Source: an uncultured Oscillospiraceae bacterium
Lineage (GTDB): Bacteria > Bacillota > Clostridia > Oscillospirales > Oscillospiraceae
DNA length: 64,000 bases
NCBI GenBank assembly: GCA_934565795.1
Contig: CAKTIM010000004.1
Coordinates: 62,001 to 126,000, forward strand
Reading direction: 5' to 3'
The notes beneath the pieces are model-generated. The model was given only the letters and a program-made list of their open reading frames with translations, had not been told where the DNA came from and ran no database searches. The first letter of the stretch is position 1; each line of letters starts with the position of its first letter. Of the stretch, positions 53,226 through 61,013 are shown in pieces. Position numbers and translations under genes: made by a program.

Positions 53226-53255
53226 CCAGGGGAGCGGGAAATCCCACTCCCCTGG
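53226..53255 (-). terminator. Hairpin after D-lyxose isomerase
   Basis: Perfect 9-bp arms CCAGGGGAG/CTCCCCTGG with a 12-base loop. There is no good T-run, so termination may be partial. Confidence 0.45.
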
Positions 53256-53262
53256 GGCTATA

Positions 53263-53952
53263 TCAATCCTTTGCCTTGGGGTATTCGTTGCACAGCAGGC
53301 GGTAGGGCGGCTCGTCCTCCTCGATGGTGGGGAAGCGGCCCACGGGGGGATTAAAGCGGTTGTCCGTGTTGTCGTCGTTGCACTGGCTGACCTCGCCCAG
53401 CAACACCGGGCCGGTGCCCTCCTCCACGGAGAAGTCGTGATACAAATACTGCTGCACATGGATGCTCTCACCGGGGGTCAGACGGATCTGCGTTCCGGCG
53501 GGCACGGTGTAGGTGCGGCCGTCGGTATGGACGGTGACGTCGCTCTTGTAGTCGATCTCTTCGTCGGGAAGGCTGTTATATACCCGGATCAGCACGTTTC
53601 CGCCGCCCCGGTTGATGATATCCTCGGTCTTGTACCAGTGGAAATGGTTGGGGGCGTACTGCCCCTCCTTCAGGTACAGCAGCTTCTCGGCGTAGACCTT
53701 GGGGTACTTGTCCGCCATCTTGCGGTTGCCGTTGCGGATGGTGATAAGGGAGAAGCCGAACTTATCGAAATTGCCCATGCCGTAGTCGGTGATGTCCCAG
53801 CCCAGCATGCAGTCGCGCACCTCGTCGTACTCGTGGCCGATGCTCTGCCACTGCTCCGGGGTGAAATTGCAGAAGGGAGGCAGGTAGCAGCAGTGCTTGG
53901 CGCACATGGCCTCCAGCTCCTTCAGCGCCTTGTTGATTTCGGAACGCTTCAT
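53263..53952 (-). CDS. D-lyxose/D-mannose isomerase family protein
   Basis: A 229-residue cupin-fold isomerase. MKRSEINKALKELEAMCAKH and FCNFTPEQWQSIG match the N-terminus of D-lyxose isomerases. Metal ligands lie in GQYAPNHFHWYKTEDIINRG and the later SIHVQQYLYHDFSVEEG. It interconverts D-lyxose with D-xylulose or D-mannose with D-fructose. Its own promoter (53990-54017) follows the thiN gene. The aldose-epimerase relative just upstream supports a sugar-use role. Confidence 0.88.
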   Translation of the reverse strand: MKRSEINKALKELEAMCAKHCCYLPPFCNFTPEQWQSIGHEYDEVRDCMLGWDITDYGMGNFDKFGFSLITIRNGNRKMADKYPKVYAEKLLYLKEGQYAPNHFHWYKTEDIINRGGGNVLIRVYNSLPDEEIDYKSDVTVHTDGRTYTVPAGTQIRLTPGESIHVQQYLYHDFSVEEGTGPVLLGEVSQCNDDNTDNRFNPPVGRFPTIEEDEPPYRLLCNEYPKAKD

Positions 53953-53989
53953 AAAAGGAAACCCCTTTCATTTTTTTATTTACAAAAAT

Positions 53990-54017
53990 ATTATACCTGA
54001 TTTTTGGGGAAACGCAA
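53990..54017 (-). promoter_or_regulatory. Sigma-A promoter for D-lyxose isomerase
   Basis: On the minus strand TTGCGT, 16-base spacer, TATAAT, 38 bases before the start codon. Confidence 0.7.
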
Positions 54018-54039
54018 GAGAAAAGTGAACATCCGCCCT

Positions 54040-54678
54040 TTATTCCGGCACATACTCCGGCAGCGGCGTCTGGGTCTGCCACAGCGCCAGCAGAGTGCCG
54101 GAGGCTGCCGTGACGCTGGCGGCCCTGCCCTCAAAGTGATTGCTGACGCCCAGGGGGAAGTCGGCGGTGAGGCGCACCCCTTCCGCCTCGTAATGCAGCC
54201 CCCGGATGGTCACGCCCAGGGCATCCGCCCCCAGGCAGAACAGGGAAAAATCCCCCCGCAGCCCGGCGGGAAGCCGCAGCGTGCCGCCCCGGAAGGCGCA
54301 GGCCAGGTATTCCCGGCCCACCAGAAAGCCAAACGCTCCATGGGAGGCCAGATATCCCAGGGTTTGGAAATTTGCCACGGTATGATCCAGCCGTTTCCCG
54401 TCCAGCCCGCCGTAGAGCACAAAGCGCCGGTAGCCCAATTCCAGCCCCCGCTTTACCGCCAGCATGGAATCGGTGTCGTCCTTCTCCACCGGGAACACCG
54501 CGCTGCCCTGGGGCACGTAGCCCAGGGAGTCAAAGTCGCCGATGATCTCCTGGGGAGTGATGCACAGCTTCTGGGTGTGGACAAGGCCGCCGTCGGCGGC
54601 AATGACGTGATCCTCCGGCTGAATCGGCTCGATCAAATTATCAAACTCTGCCGCGCCGAAGATGATGCAGCTGGCCAT
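54040..54678 (-). CDS. thiN: Thiamine pyrophosphokinase
   Basis: A 212-residue enzyme making thiamine diphosphate from thiamine and ATP. EDHVIAADGGLVHTQKLCIT, EIIGDFDSLGYVPQ, FPVEKDDTDSMLAVKRGLEL and LYGGLDGKRLDHTVANFQTL are the conserved active-site segments in the expected order. The C-terminal beta domain (GVTIRGLHYEAEGVRLTAD, GVSNHFEGRAASV) binds thiamine. It starts 3 bases after the epimerase stop with no clear ribosome site, so it is probably translated by coupling. Confidence 0.93.
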   Translation of the reverse strand: MASCIIFGAAEFDNLIEPIQPEDHVIAADGGLVHTQKLCITPQEIIGDFDSLGYVPQGSAVFPVEKDDTDSMLAVKRGLELGYRRFVLYGGLDGKRLDHTVANFQTLGYLASHGAFGFLVGREYLACAFRGGTLRLPAGLRGDFSLFCLGADALGVTIRGLHYEAEGVRLTADFPLGVSNHFEGRAASVTAASGTLLALWQTQTPLPEYVPE

Positions 54679-54681
54679 ATA

Positions 54682-55569
54682 TCAGCGGACGAACCGGGTG
54701 GTCAGGGTGGTGCTCCATTCCTCGCCGGGGGCGAGGATGGCGGCGGCGGGCTTCTTCATCCAGTCGGTGCCACTGCCTTCCATGCTGGGCAGGCTGTTCC
54801 ACGGCTCGATGCACACGAACTGGGGCACGCCCGGCTTGCTCCAGAGCAGGGTATAGGGGAAATCCTTGATGCTGCACACCACGGCCCGGCCGGTGTCCTT
54901 TTCGTAAATGCCCAGGGTATCGGAGCTGAGGTTGGTCATGCAGTGGCTGTCTGCTGCAAAGAGCGCCTCGTCGATGGGAATGCGGTCGATGTTGTCGCCC
55001 AGGTAGTAGCAGCTGCCGTGAAGCAGCCCCAGGGGCTGGGTGCCCAGGCACAGGGGGGACTCCATCCTGTCAAACCGCAGCTCGTAGTCGGCGTAAGTAT
55101 GCCGGGCGTCAAAGGGAATGGCAAAGGCGGGGTGGAAGCCGATGCCAAAGGGCATGACCTCCCCGTCCCGGTTCTTCACCGTCAGGGTGTGATGCAGCTT
55201 GTCACCCTCCAGCGCAAAGGTGGAGGTCAGCCGGAACTCATAGGGAAAATGGGCCAGCGTCTCCGGGTTGCTGTGCAGTTCCAGCTCCAGGGTGGTAGCC
55301 GTCTGACGCACCCAGTCATGCTCCATCAGCCGGGCAAACCCATGCTGGCCGGAGGGGTAGTCCTGCCCCTTGGCATGAATGGTGCCATCCACCACCTTCC
55401 CGGCGTGGGGGAACAGAATGGGCGCATGATAGCCCCACACATTGCTGTCCGCCTGCCACATATGCTCCACCCCGTCACACTTGCGCACCACACTCTTCAC
55501 CTGCGCGCCCCAGGTGGTAACGGTTACTCTCAAAAATTCATTTTCAATGGTATATTCCTGAAAATCCAT
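54682..55569 (-). CDS. Aldose 1-epimerase family protein
   Basis: A 295-residue galactose-mutarotase-fold protein. NEFLRVTVTTWGAQVKSVVR, ILFPHAGKVVDGTIHAKGQD, GQHGFARLMEHDW with the likely catalytic His, and MPFGIGFHPAFAIPF mark the aldose 1-epimerase/YeaD-like group. It would interconvert sugar anomers or hexose-6-phosphate anomers. AAAGGAG precedes ATG 55569. thiN follows by 3 bases. Confidence 0.88.
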   Translation of the reverse strand: MDFQEYTIENEFLRVTVTTWGAQVKSVVRKCDGVEHMWQADSNVWGYHAPILFPHAGKVVDGTIHAKGQDYPSGQHGFARLMEHDWVRQTATTLELELHSNPETLAHFPYEFRLTSTFALEGDKLHHTLTVKNRDGEVMPFGIGFHPAFAIPFDARHTYADYELRFDRMESPLCLGTQPLGLLHGSCYYLGDNIDRIPIDEALFAADSHCMTNLSSDTLGIYEKDTGRAVVCSIKDFPYTLLWSKPGVPQFVCIEPWNSLPSMEGSGTDWMKKPAAAILAPGEEWSTTLTTRFVR

Positions 55570-55599
55570 ATTTTTCTCCTTTACAAAGTTATAATCCAA

Positions 55600-56510
55600 A
55601 CCTCCCCTGGAAGGTTTAGCAGGTGTAGCCGTCCTTGACGGCGTACAGCTGCTTAATGCAAAGCTGAGGCGGCGCATCGCGCCGGAGGGGTCAGCCGCGG
55701 TACACAGAATACCAATCGGAATGCACCAAGGCGAATTCGTACAGGCCCTTGCTCCCCCCTTTGGGGGTGGTGCTTCGCGCAGCGAATCAAGATAGCAATG
55801 ATTGCCAGTGGCAATCATACCTTAATTCATTAGCTGGCAGCCCGTAGGTCTGACTGAAGAGGGCCTACCGCAGTTGGTTCTTTATTAAGGGTGCGTTGAA
55901 TGGCAAGCACTTCCCGTAGGGGTGGATATCAGCCGCCCGCAACGTCACGGAATTGAGCTGTCAGTTGAATGAACATTACCAAAAGTTCCTGAGTTCGTAG
56001 GGGGCGGCAATTTGTCGCCCCGCCACTTAATGAAACAGAGTGGAATGTTGAATGGGAGCAGCTGACGCTACTTCCAAAAGCTTCCCTCGGGGGAAGCTGG
56101 CAGCCCGCAGGGCTGACTGAAGAGGGCTTACCGCACGTGGTTCTTTATTAAGGGTAGATTGAATGGTACGCACCCATCCGTAGGGGCAGATACCAGCCGC
56201 CCGAAAGGTAACGAACGTGAGCTGTATAGACGAACTGCTCAATCCCGGTACATGGCGGGGCGACAAATTGCCGCCCCCTACGGACTCAGAAGAATTTTAC
56301 TGCTATCAAAACCGATAGGTTTCGGGCGGCTGATATCCGCCCCTACGGACTCAGAATGTTTGGCATTCTACCTTTTTAGTTGGGTCTCTCTCAAAACCAT
56401 AAGCTGAGTGCCCTCTTCAGCCGCTGCGGCGGCAGCTCAGCTTTGCATTAAGCAGCTGTATACCATTCTTCGAATGGCTACACCTGCTAAACCTTTCAGG
56501 GGCGCTTTGA
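55600..56510. repeat. REP-like mosaic cluster 6 with inverted flanks
   Basis: Modules on plus at 55916-55939, 55997-56022 and 56180-56203; on minus at 56256-56281 and 56323-56346. One 64-bp element at 55768-55831. The cluster is bounded by an inverted pair of about 67 bp (55601-55667 and 56436-56502) sharing GGTTTAGCAGGTGTAGCC and CAGCTGCTTAATGCAAAGCT. No gene is supported. Confidence 0.8.
55768..55831 (+). mobile_element. 64-bp hairpin insertion element, copy d
   Basis: It starts TGGTGCTTCGCGCAGCGAAT after GGGGG and ends TTCATT before AGCTGGCAG. Core GATTGCC/GGCAATC. Confidence 0.65.
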
Positions 56511-56542
56511 TGCTCCCCCCGGCGAGGAAATTAAGGTTTACA

Positions 56543-57367
56543 TTACTTCACCAGGAAGTAGATCAGCACCACCGCGCCCAGAATGATGCGGTAGACGCCG
56601 AAGGCGCTGAAGGAGTGCCGCCGGACGTAGGACATCAGGCCCTTGATAACTAGTAAGCTGACGATGTACGAAACGGTGCAGCCCACCAGCAGGATCAGCA
56701 GCTCCATGGCCCCGAAGTCCACCCCGGACAGGAAGAACTTCAGCAGCTTGATGCCGCTGGCCCCCAGCATGGTGGGAATGGCCATGAAGAAGCTGAATTC
56801 CGCCGCCGCGCCCCTGGAAACACCGGCCAGAATACCGCCCAGAATGGTAGAGCCGGAGCGGGAGGTGCCGGGCACCAGGCTCAGGCACTGGCTCAGGCCG
56901 ATGACCATGGCGGTGGGCAGGGTGATGTCGTGAACGTCGTGCACCCGAATCTCCCGGTGTTCATTGCGCCGCTCCACCAGAATAAAGGCCACGCCGTAGG
57001 CGATCAGGGCAATGGATACCACGATCCCGTTGTGCAGATGGGCATCCATCCAGTCGTCAAACAGCACCCCCACAATGCCGGAGGGGATGATGGCCGCAAT
57101 CACCTTGAACCACAGGCTCCAGGTCTGCTTCTTCTGCTGCTCGCTCTTCCCGCTGTCAAAGGGGTTGAGCTTGCGGAAGAACAGCGCACACACCGCCAGA
57201 ATGGCGCCCAGCTGGATCACCACATCAAACATGCTCTGAAATTCGTCGCTGACGTTCAGATTAATAAATTCATTCAGCAGGATCAGATGCCCGGTGGAGG
57301 AAACCGGCAGCCATTCCGTAATCCCCTCCACAATACCAAAGAGCACCGCCTTTAATACTTCAATCAT
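56543..57367 (-). CDS. uppP: Undecaprenyl-diphosphatase
   Basis: A 274-residue membrane enzyme (BacA family) recycling the lipid carrier for peptidoglycan. GIVEGITEWLPVSSTGHLIL is the first catalytic motif, and QCLSLVPGTSRSGSTILGGI holds the conserved Arg/Ser motif. About eight hydrophobic segments. Loss of carrier recycling sensitises cells to bacitracin, and UppP raises resistance in other bacteria. ATG 57367 has GGAGA-AAAAAGGG upstream. Promoter at 57413-57441. Confidence 0.95.
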   Translation of the reverse strand: MIEVLKAVLFGIVEGITEWLPVSSTGHLILLNEFINLNVSDEFQSMFDVVIQLGAILAVCALFFRKLNPFDSGKSEQQKKQTWSLWFKVIAAIIPSGIVGVLFDDWMDAHLHNGIVVSIALIAYGVAFILVERRNEHREIRVHDVHDITLPTAMVIGLSQCLSLVPGTSRSGSTILGGILAGVSRGAAAEFSFFMAIPTMLGASGIKLLKFFLSGVDFGAMELLILLVGCTVSYIVSLLVIKGLMSYVRRHSFSAFGVYRIILGAVVLIYFLVK

Positions 57368-57412
57368 ATCCCTTTTTTCTCCTTCCCCGGCACCGCCGGA
57401 TTTGCTCCCCCT

Positions 57413-57441
57413 ATCATACAAGAATTACCTGCACATTTCAA
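57413..57441 (-). promoter_or_regulatory. Sigma-A promoter for uppP
   Basis: On the minus strand TTGAAA, 17-base spacer, TATGAT. Confidence 0.7.
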
Positions 57442-57469
57442 TATCCTTTTGCGTTTAAGATGCAAACGG

Positions 57470-57560
57470 CAAAGCATCCCTACGGGCGGGAGCGCCTGCC
57501 ATGCAATGCACTGCTATCAAAACTGCAAGATTGTGGGTTGGCAGGTTGCCAATCCCTACG
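57470..57560. repeat. REP-like fragment, cluster 7
   Basis: One minus-strand GTAG module at 57535-57559 (stem GGGTTGGCA/TGCCAATCCC, diverged) and a short ATCCCTACGGGCGGGAGCG fragment to the left. Confidence 0.55.
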
Positions 57561-57582
57561 GAATTATCTTTTAGGAGAGAAG

Positions 57583-57818
57583 ATGAAGCTCTTTGCCCCG
57601 GACGCGGTACATGGGCCGGATGGGCGGTACCACCTGTACGATTCCATGAACGCCTCCAGCTTGGTAAGCGTGGCTGTGTGCGATCGCCCATGGGGGCTTC
57701 CAGTTCTATGATTTCGTCCGCCGCCGTCTCTTTCCTGGCCCTGACCGACACCCATGCCCTCTATTTCGCCTACACCGGTACCATGGACTTCTGGGATTTT
57801 ACTTTGGTACAAAACAGC
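57583..57818 (+). pseudogene. Decayed GH43-like glycosidase fragment
   Basis: ATG 57583, with TAGGAGAG upstream, reads MKLFAPDAVHGPDGRYHLYD then SMNASSLVSVAVCDRPWG, which resembles the blade around DAVxGPDGRYYLYY of GH43 glycosidases. A G5 run then needs one more G to continue as GGFQFYDFVRR. Further on, a third frame gives FLALTDTHALYFAYTGTMDF, like the C-terminus of such enzymes. The N-terminal catalytic region and most of the core are missing, so it is a remnant. Family assignment is from memory of motifs only. Confidence 0.5.
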
Positions 57819-57819
57819 G

Positions 57820-57850
57820 AACCGGCGTGGCCGCAAGAGCCATGCCGGTT
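57820..57850 (-). terminator. Terminator of the secreted protein gene
   Basis: 12-bp arms AACCGGCGTGGC/GCCATGCCGGTT with one mismatch; on the minus strand followed by CGCTGTTTT. Confidence 0.65.
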
Positions 57851-57861
57851 TCACGATACAC

Positions 57862-58719
57862 TTATTGATATTTTACGTCATAGACCACAAAGCCCATGGA
57901 GTAGGAAAAGCTGCCGCCTGCAACGGGAGTGATGGCGATGGACTCGAAGCTGCGGGCATTGTTGCCGAAGCGGAAGGTCTTGGTGGCCGCACCGTCTCCA
58001 GCGGGGAGGCTGATGTAGCCCAGCTCACTGTAAGAGTCACCGTTGCCGTACCACACCTTCCACCGATAGCAGTGGGTATTTGCGTTCATGGTGACATCCA
58101 TATCGATGGTCAGCGAGGTGCATCTTCTCAACGGCTCGTCAAACACAAAGGCGTGGGTGGACGCGGTGCCCAGCTTGATCGCCTTCCACTGACCGGTAAG
58201 GTACTGCGTATCCTGGGCCTGGTTCAAATCACTGCTGGAATGGCTGTCCGAGTCCCGGCCGCCGTCAAAGACGGGGTTGGACACATCCAGGTACTGGCTC
58301 CAGGAGTAGCTGCCGTCGGCACTGGGGGTCACTGCAACCGCGTCAAAAGTGGTGGGGCTGCTCAGACGGACGGTCTTGCTGGTATAGCCGTCGCCGTCGG
58401 CTAGGTACATGGTGCCGACCTGGGTATAGATGCCCCGATATCCCACCCAGATATCCCAGTTTTTACAACGCGCGCCGTAGTTCATGGTCACTTCCATTTC
58501 CAGATCAAAGGCGGTGCAGTCGTACAGGGTGGAATCAAAGCGGAACGCATAGACCGTCCAAATCCAGTTCTCATCCTCCAGAGTGGCCTCCTCCCAGTCG
58601 CCGGAGAGGTATTCTGTCTGTGCACTCGCGCGAACCCCGGGCAGCGCCGCCGTGAGGCAAAGCACCAGCGCCAGCAGCACGGTCAGCGCCTTTCCGATCT
58701 TCCAGTTTCCCATGGTCAT
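57862..58719 (-). CDS. Secreted protein with two tandem similar domains
   Basis: A 285-residue protein with a signal peptide (ALTVLLALVLCLTAALPGVR then ASA). The mature part is two copies of one domain of about 110-120 residues. Copy one contains YLSGDWEEATLED, FRFDSTLYDCTAFDLEMEVT and AVAVTPSADGSYSW. Copy two contains YLTGQWKAIKLGTA, FVFDEPLRRCTSLTIDMDVT and SIAITPVAGGSFSY. Each has a conserved Cys pair, perhaps a disulfide, and a likely beta-sandwich fold. I do not recognise the family. ATG 58719 has GGAGGG 7 bases upstream; promoter at 58756-58784. Confidence 0.65.
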   Translation of the reverse strand: MTMGNWKIGKALTVLLALVLCLTAALPGVRASAQTEYLSGDWEEATLEDENWIWTVYAFRFDSTLYDCTAFDLEMEVTMNYGARCKNWDIWVGYRGIYTQVGTMYLADGDGYTSKTVRLSSPTTFDAVAVTPSADGSYSWSQYLDVSNPVFDGGRDSDSHSSSDLNQAQDTQYLTGQWKAIKLGTASTHAFVFDEPLRRCTSLTIDMDVTMNANTHCYRWKVWYGNGDSYSELGYISLPAGDGAATKTFRFGNNARSFESIAITPVAGGSFSYSMGFVVYDVKYQ

Positions 58720-58755
58720 GATATTTCCCTCCATCTTTCTGATCTTATATTACTC

Positions 58756-58784
58756 ATATTACCAGAGGAAAAGAGCAAAGTCAA
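58756..58784 (-). promoter_or_regulatory. Sigma-A promoter for the secreted protein gene
   Basis: On the minus strand TTGACT, 17-base spacer, TAATAT. Confidence 0.65.
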
Positions 58785-58832
58785 CAAATTCATTTTACTC
58801 AAAGCCCGGCTTTCTGTGATTTTGACAGCAAT

Positions 58833-58894
58833 GGAACCTCTGATTAAATCGGCAGGATCCGCTCACGGCCGCAGACAATTTATTCAGAGGTTCC
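58833..58894 (-). mobile_element. MITE-like element, 62-bp short form
   Basis: It starts GGAACCTCTGATTAAATCGG and ends CAATTTATTCAGAGGTTCC, with most of the centre deleted. Confidence 0.7.
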
Positions 58895-58902
58895 TTAGCA
58901 TA

Positions 58903-58943
58903 GGGCCTGCTGTCCAGCTCTTGACGATTTCACCAGCGTTTCC
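58903..58943 (-). mobile_element. Degenerate MITE right-end fragment
   Basis: GGCCTGCTGTCCAGCTC then GACGATTT and GCGTTTCC match the right end of full copies (GGCCCGCTGTCCAGCC...). It abuts the stop codon of the aldo/keto reductase gene. Confidence 0.5.
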
Positions 58944-60122
58944 TCAATAATGCATAATATGAGGCAGCAGCTTCTTGCCGAGCTGGTAGGGGAGGCCCTC
59001 CATGGCTTTTTTGGCGTTTTGAAGCTCCTGGCGGATGGGCAGGTGCTGGGGGCAGTGCTGTTCGCATTTGCCGCAGACGATGCAGTTGGCGGGGCCGGTG
59101 TAGTCCTGGCGGACGCCGGTGATCATGAAGTATTCTGTCAGCGCTTTCCAGTAGCCGTCGGAGGCGCGGCGGTTATAGGCGGCGAAGGTGCCGGGGATAT
59201 CCACGCCCCGGGGGCAGGGCATGCAGTAGCGGCAGCCGGTGCAGCCGACCTTCATCTTCTCGTTGATGGCCGCCACCACCCGGCGATAGATTTCAAAATC
59301 CGCCGCCGTCAGGCTGTTTGCCCGGGCGGCGTCCGCCGTGGCTACGTTTTCCTGCACCATTTCCAGGGAATTCATGCCGGAGAGCACGCAGGTCACCTCC
59401 GGCTGGTTCCACAGCCACTGGAACGCCCACTGGGCCGGGGTGCGCCCACCCTCGGCATGCTCCAGCACATGCCGGGCGGCGGCGGGCAGTCCGCCGGTGA
59501 GCCGTCCGCCCCGCAGTGGCTCCATGATGATCACGGGCAGTCCCTTTTCCGCCGCCCGATGCAGGCCGGTGACCCCCGCCTGGGAGTTTTCGTCCAGGTA
59601 GTTATACTGAATCTGGCAGAAGTCCCAGTCGTAGACCTCCAGGAGCTTGCAGAACATATCGGAATTGCCGTGGTAGGAGAAGCCGACCTGGCGAATCTGC
59701 CCGGCTTTTTTCTTCTCCTCCAGCCAGGGCAGGATGCCCAGGCCCACCAGCCGCTCCCAGGTCTTTACATCCGTGAGCATGTGCATCAGGTAGTAGTCCA
59801 CGTGGTCGGTTTGCAGGCGGCGCAGCTCCTCGGCAAAGTAGCGCTCCATGCTCTCCGGCTTTTTGATCAGATAGTGGGGGAGCTTGGTGGCGATGTTCAC
59901 CTTTTCCCGGATGCCGTTGCGGGCGAGAATCTCTCCCAGCGCCGCCTCGCTGCCGGGGTAGACATAGGCGGTATCATAGTAGTTCACACCGGCCCGGTAG
60001 GCCTCCATGATCTCCTTTTCCGCCTTGTTCACATCCACCTTTCCGCCGCTGAGGGTGAAGCGCATACACCCATAGCCCAGGATGGAGATGGGGTTGCCGT
60101 ATCGGTCGGCGCGGTATTGCAT
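58944..60122 (-). CDS. Aldo/keto reductase with C-terminal 4Fe-4S domain
   Basis: A 392-residue protein. The AKR barrel has SILGYGCMRFTL, YYDTAYVYPGSEAALGEILA with catalytic Asp and Tyr, IATKLPHYLIKK and DYYLMHMLTD. The C-terminal 100 residues hold two Cys clusters, CTGCRYCMPCPRGVDIP and CIVCGKCEQHCP, typical of ferredoxin-type AKRs in anaerobes. The substrate is unknown. ATG 60122 has AAGGAGG upstream. Promoter at 60154-60182. Confidence 0.92.
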   Translation of the reverse strand: MQYRADRYGNPISILGYGCMRFTLSGGKVDVNKAEKEIMEAYRAGVNYYDTAYVYPGSEAALGEILARNGIREKVNIATKLPHYLIKKPESMERYFAEELRRLQTDHVDYYLMHMLTDVKTWERLVGLGILPWLEEKKKAGQIRQVGFSYHGNSDMFCKLLEVYDWDFCQIQYNYLDENSQAGVTGLHRAAEKGLPVIIMEPLRGGRLTGGLPAAARHVLEHAEGGRTPAQWAFQWLWNQPEVTCVLSGMNSLEMVQENVATADAARANSLTAADFEIYRRVVAAINEKMKVGCTGCRYCMPCPRGVDIPGTFAAYNRRASDGYWKALTEYFMITGVRQDYTGPANCIVCGKCEQHCPQHLPIRQELQNAKKAMEGLPYQLGKKLLPHIMHY

Positions 60123-60153
60123 ATAGATGACCTCCTTGGATCGGTTTTCGTCC

Positions 60154-60182
60154 ATTATACCGGCCATGTGAGCATTTCGCAA
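60154..60182 (-). promoter_or_regulatory. Sigma-A promoter for the aldo/keto reductase
   Basis: On the minus strand TTGCGA, 17-base spacer, TATAAT, 31 bases before the start codon. Confidence 0.75.
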
Positions 60183-60228
60183 CAAAGAAGTTCAATAAAT
60201 ACAGCAACTTTTTCTCATTAAAACGAAT

Positions 60229-60257
60229 TGAAATCCCCAGTGGATTCGACTATAATG
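60229..60257 (+). promoter_or_regulatory. Sigma-A promoter for the exonuclease operon
   Basis: TTGAAA, 17-base spacer, TATAAT, 31 bases before the start codon. Confidence 0.75.
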
Positions 60258-60288
60258 GTCGCACTCTGAGAAGAATCGAGGCGGATTT

Positions 60289-60996
60289 ATGGAGCATTTG
60301 GAAAGACTGTTTCAGCGCTATGACCGTATCCTGATTTTTGATACCGAAACCACCGGGCTTCGCTTTGACCGGGATGAAATCATCCAGTTTTCCGCCGTGA
60401 TGCTGGAGCGTGGCGGCGTGACGCAGCAGTATGACCGGCTGATCCAGCTTGCCCCCGGGCAGCAGGTGCCGCCGGAGATTCAGCGGCTCACCGGCATCAC
60501 CACCCAGGATGTGCAGCAGCGGGGCATTCCCCGAGACCAGGCCGCCCGGGAGATCGCCGACCTGCTGGCAGGCGACACCCTGCTCACCGCCTACAATGCC
60601 CACTTCGACCTGAGCTTCCTGTTCCACATGCTCCGCACCCACGGTGACCCCGGCTGCCTGCAGGGCAAGGACAAGCTGGATCTGCTCACCGTCTACCGGG
60701 ATCGCCGCGCCTACCCCCACAAGCTCCGGGACGCCATTGCAGCCTATGGGCTGGAGGGAACGGTACAAAACTCCCACCAGGCCGATCAGGATGCCCTGGC
60801 AACCGTCTCGGTAATGGACGCCATGTCCGCCGAGCGGAACGACCTGCCGGACTACATCAATCTCTTCGGCTACATCCCCAAGTACGGCCCGCCCCGGCGG
60901 CCCATCCGCTCCGTTACCTATCTGCCCCAGCCCTACGATTCCCCCATTCCGCTGTACCAGACGCGGCCGTCCCCTGCCGGGGCGGGGCCGCGCTGA
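60289..60996 (+). CDS. DnaQ-like 3'-5' exonuclease
   Basis: A 235-residue DEDDh exonuclease. ExoI is ILIFDTETTGL, ExoII is TAYNAHFDLSFLF, and ExoIII is SHQADQDALATVSVM. It resembles stand-alone proofreading-type exonucleases rather than a polymerase epsilon subunit with extra domains. A Pro/Arg-rich tail of about 45 residues follows. GAGGCGG precedes the ATG. The aminotransferase gene starts 17 bases after its stop. Confidence 0.9.
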   Translation: MEHLERLFQRYDRILIFDTETTGLRFDRDEIIQFSAVMLERGGVTQQYDRLIQLAPGQQVPPEIQRLTGITTQDVQQRGIPRDQAAREIADLLAGDTLLTAYNAHFDLSFLFHMLRTHGDPGCLQGKDKLDLLTVYRDRRAYPHKLRDAIAAYGLEGTVQNSHQADQDALATVSVMDAMSAERNDLPDYINLFGYIPKYGPPRRPIRSVTYLPQPYDSPIPLYQTRPSPAGAGPR

Positions 60997-61013
60997 CGAG
61001 AAAAGGAGAAGCT

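Noticed and set aside
52096..54000. 634-codon plus-strand frame across the lipoprotein, MITE and D-lyxose isomerase
   Set aside because: Runs antisense to two well-supported genes and through a MITE; low-complexity translation.
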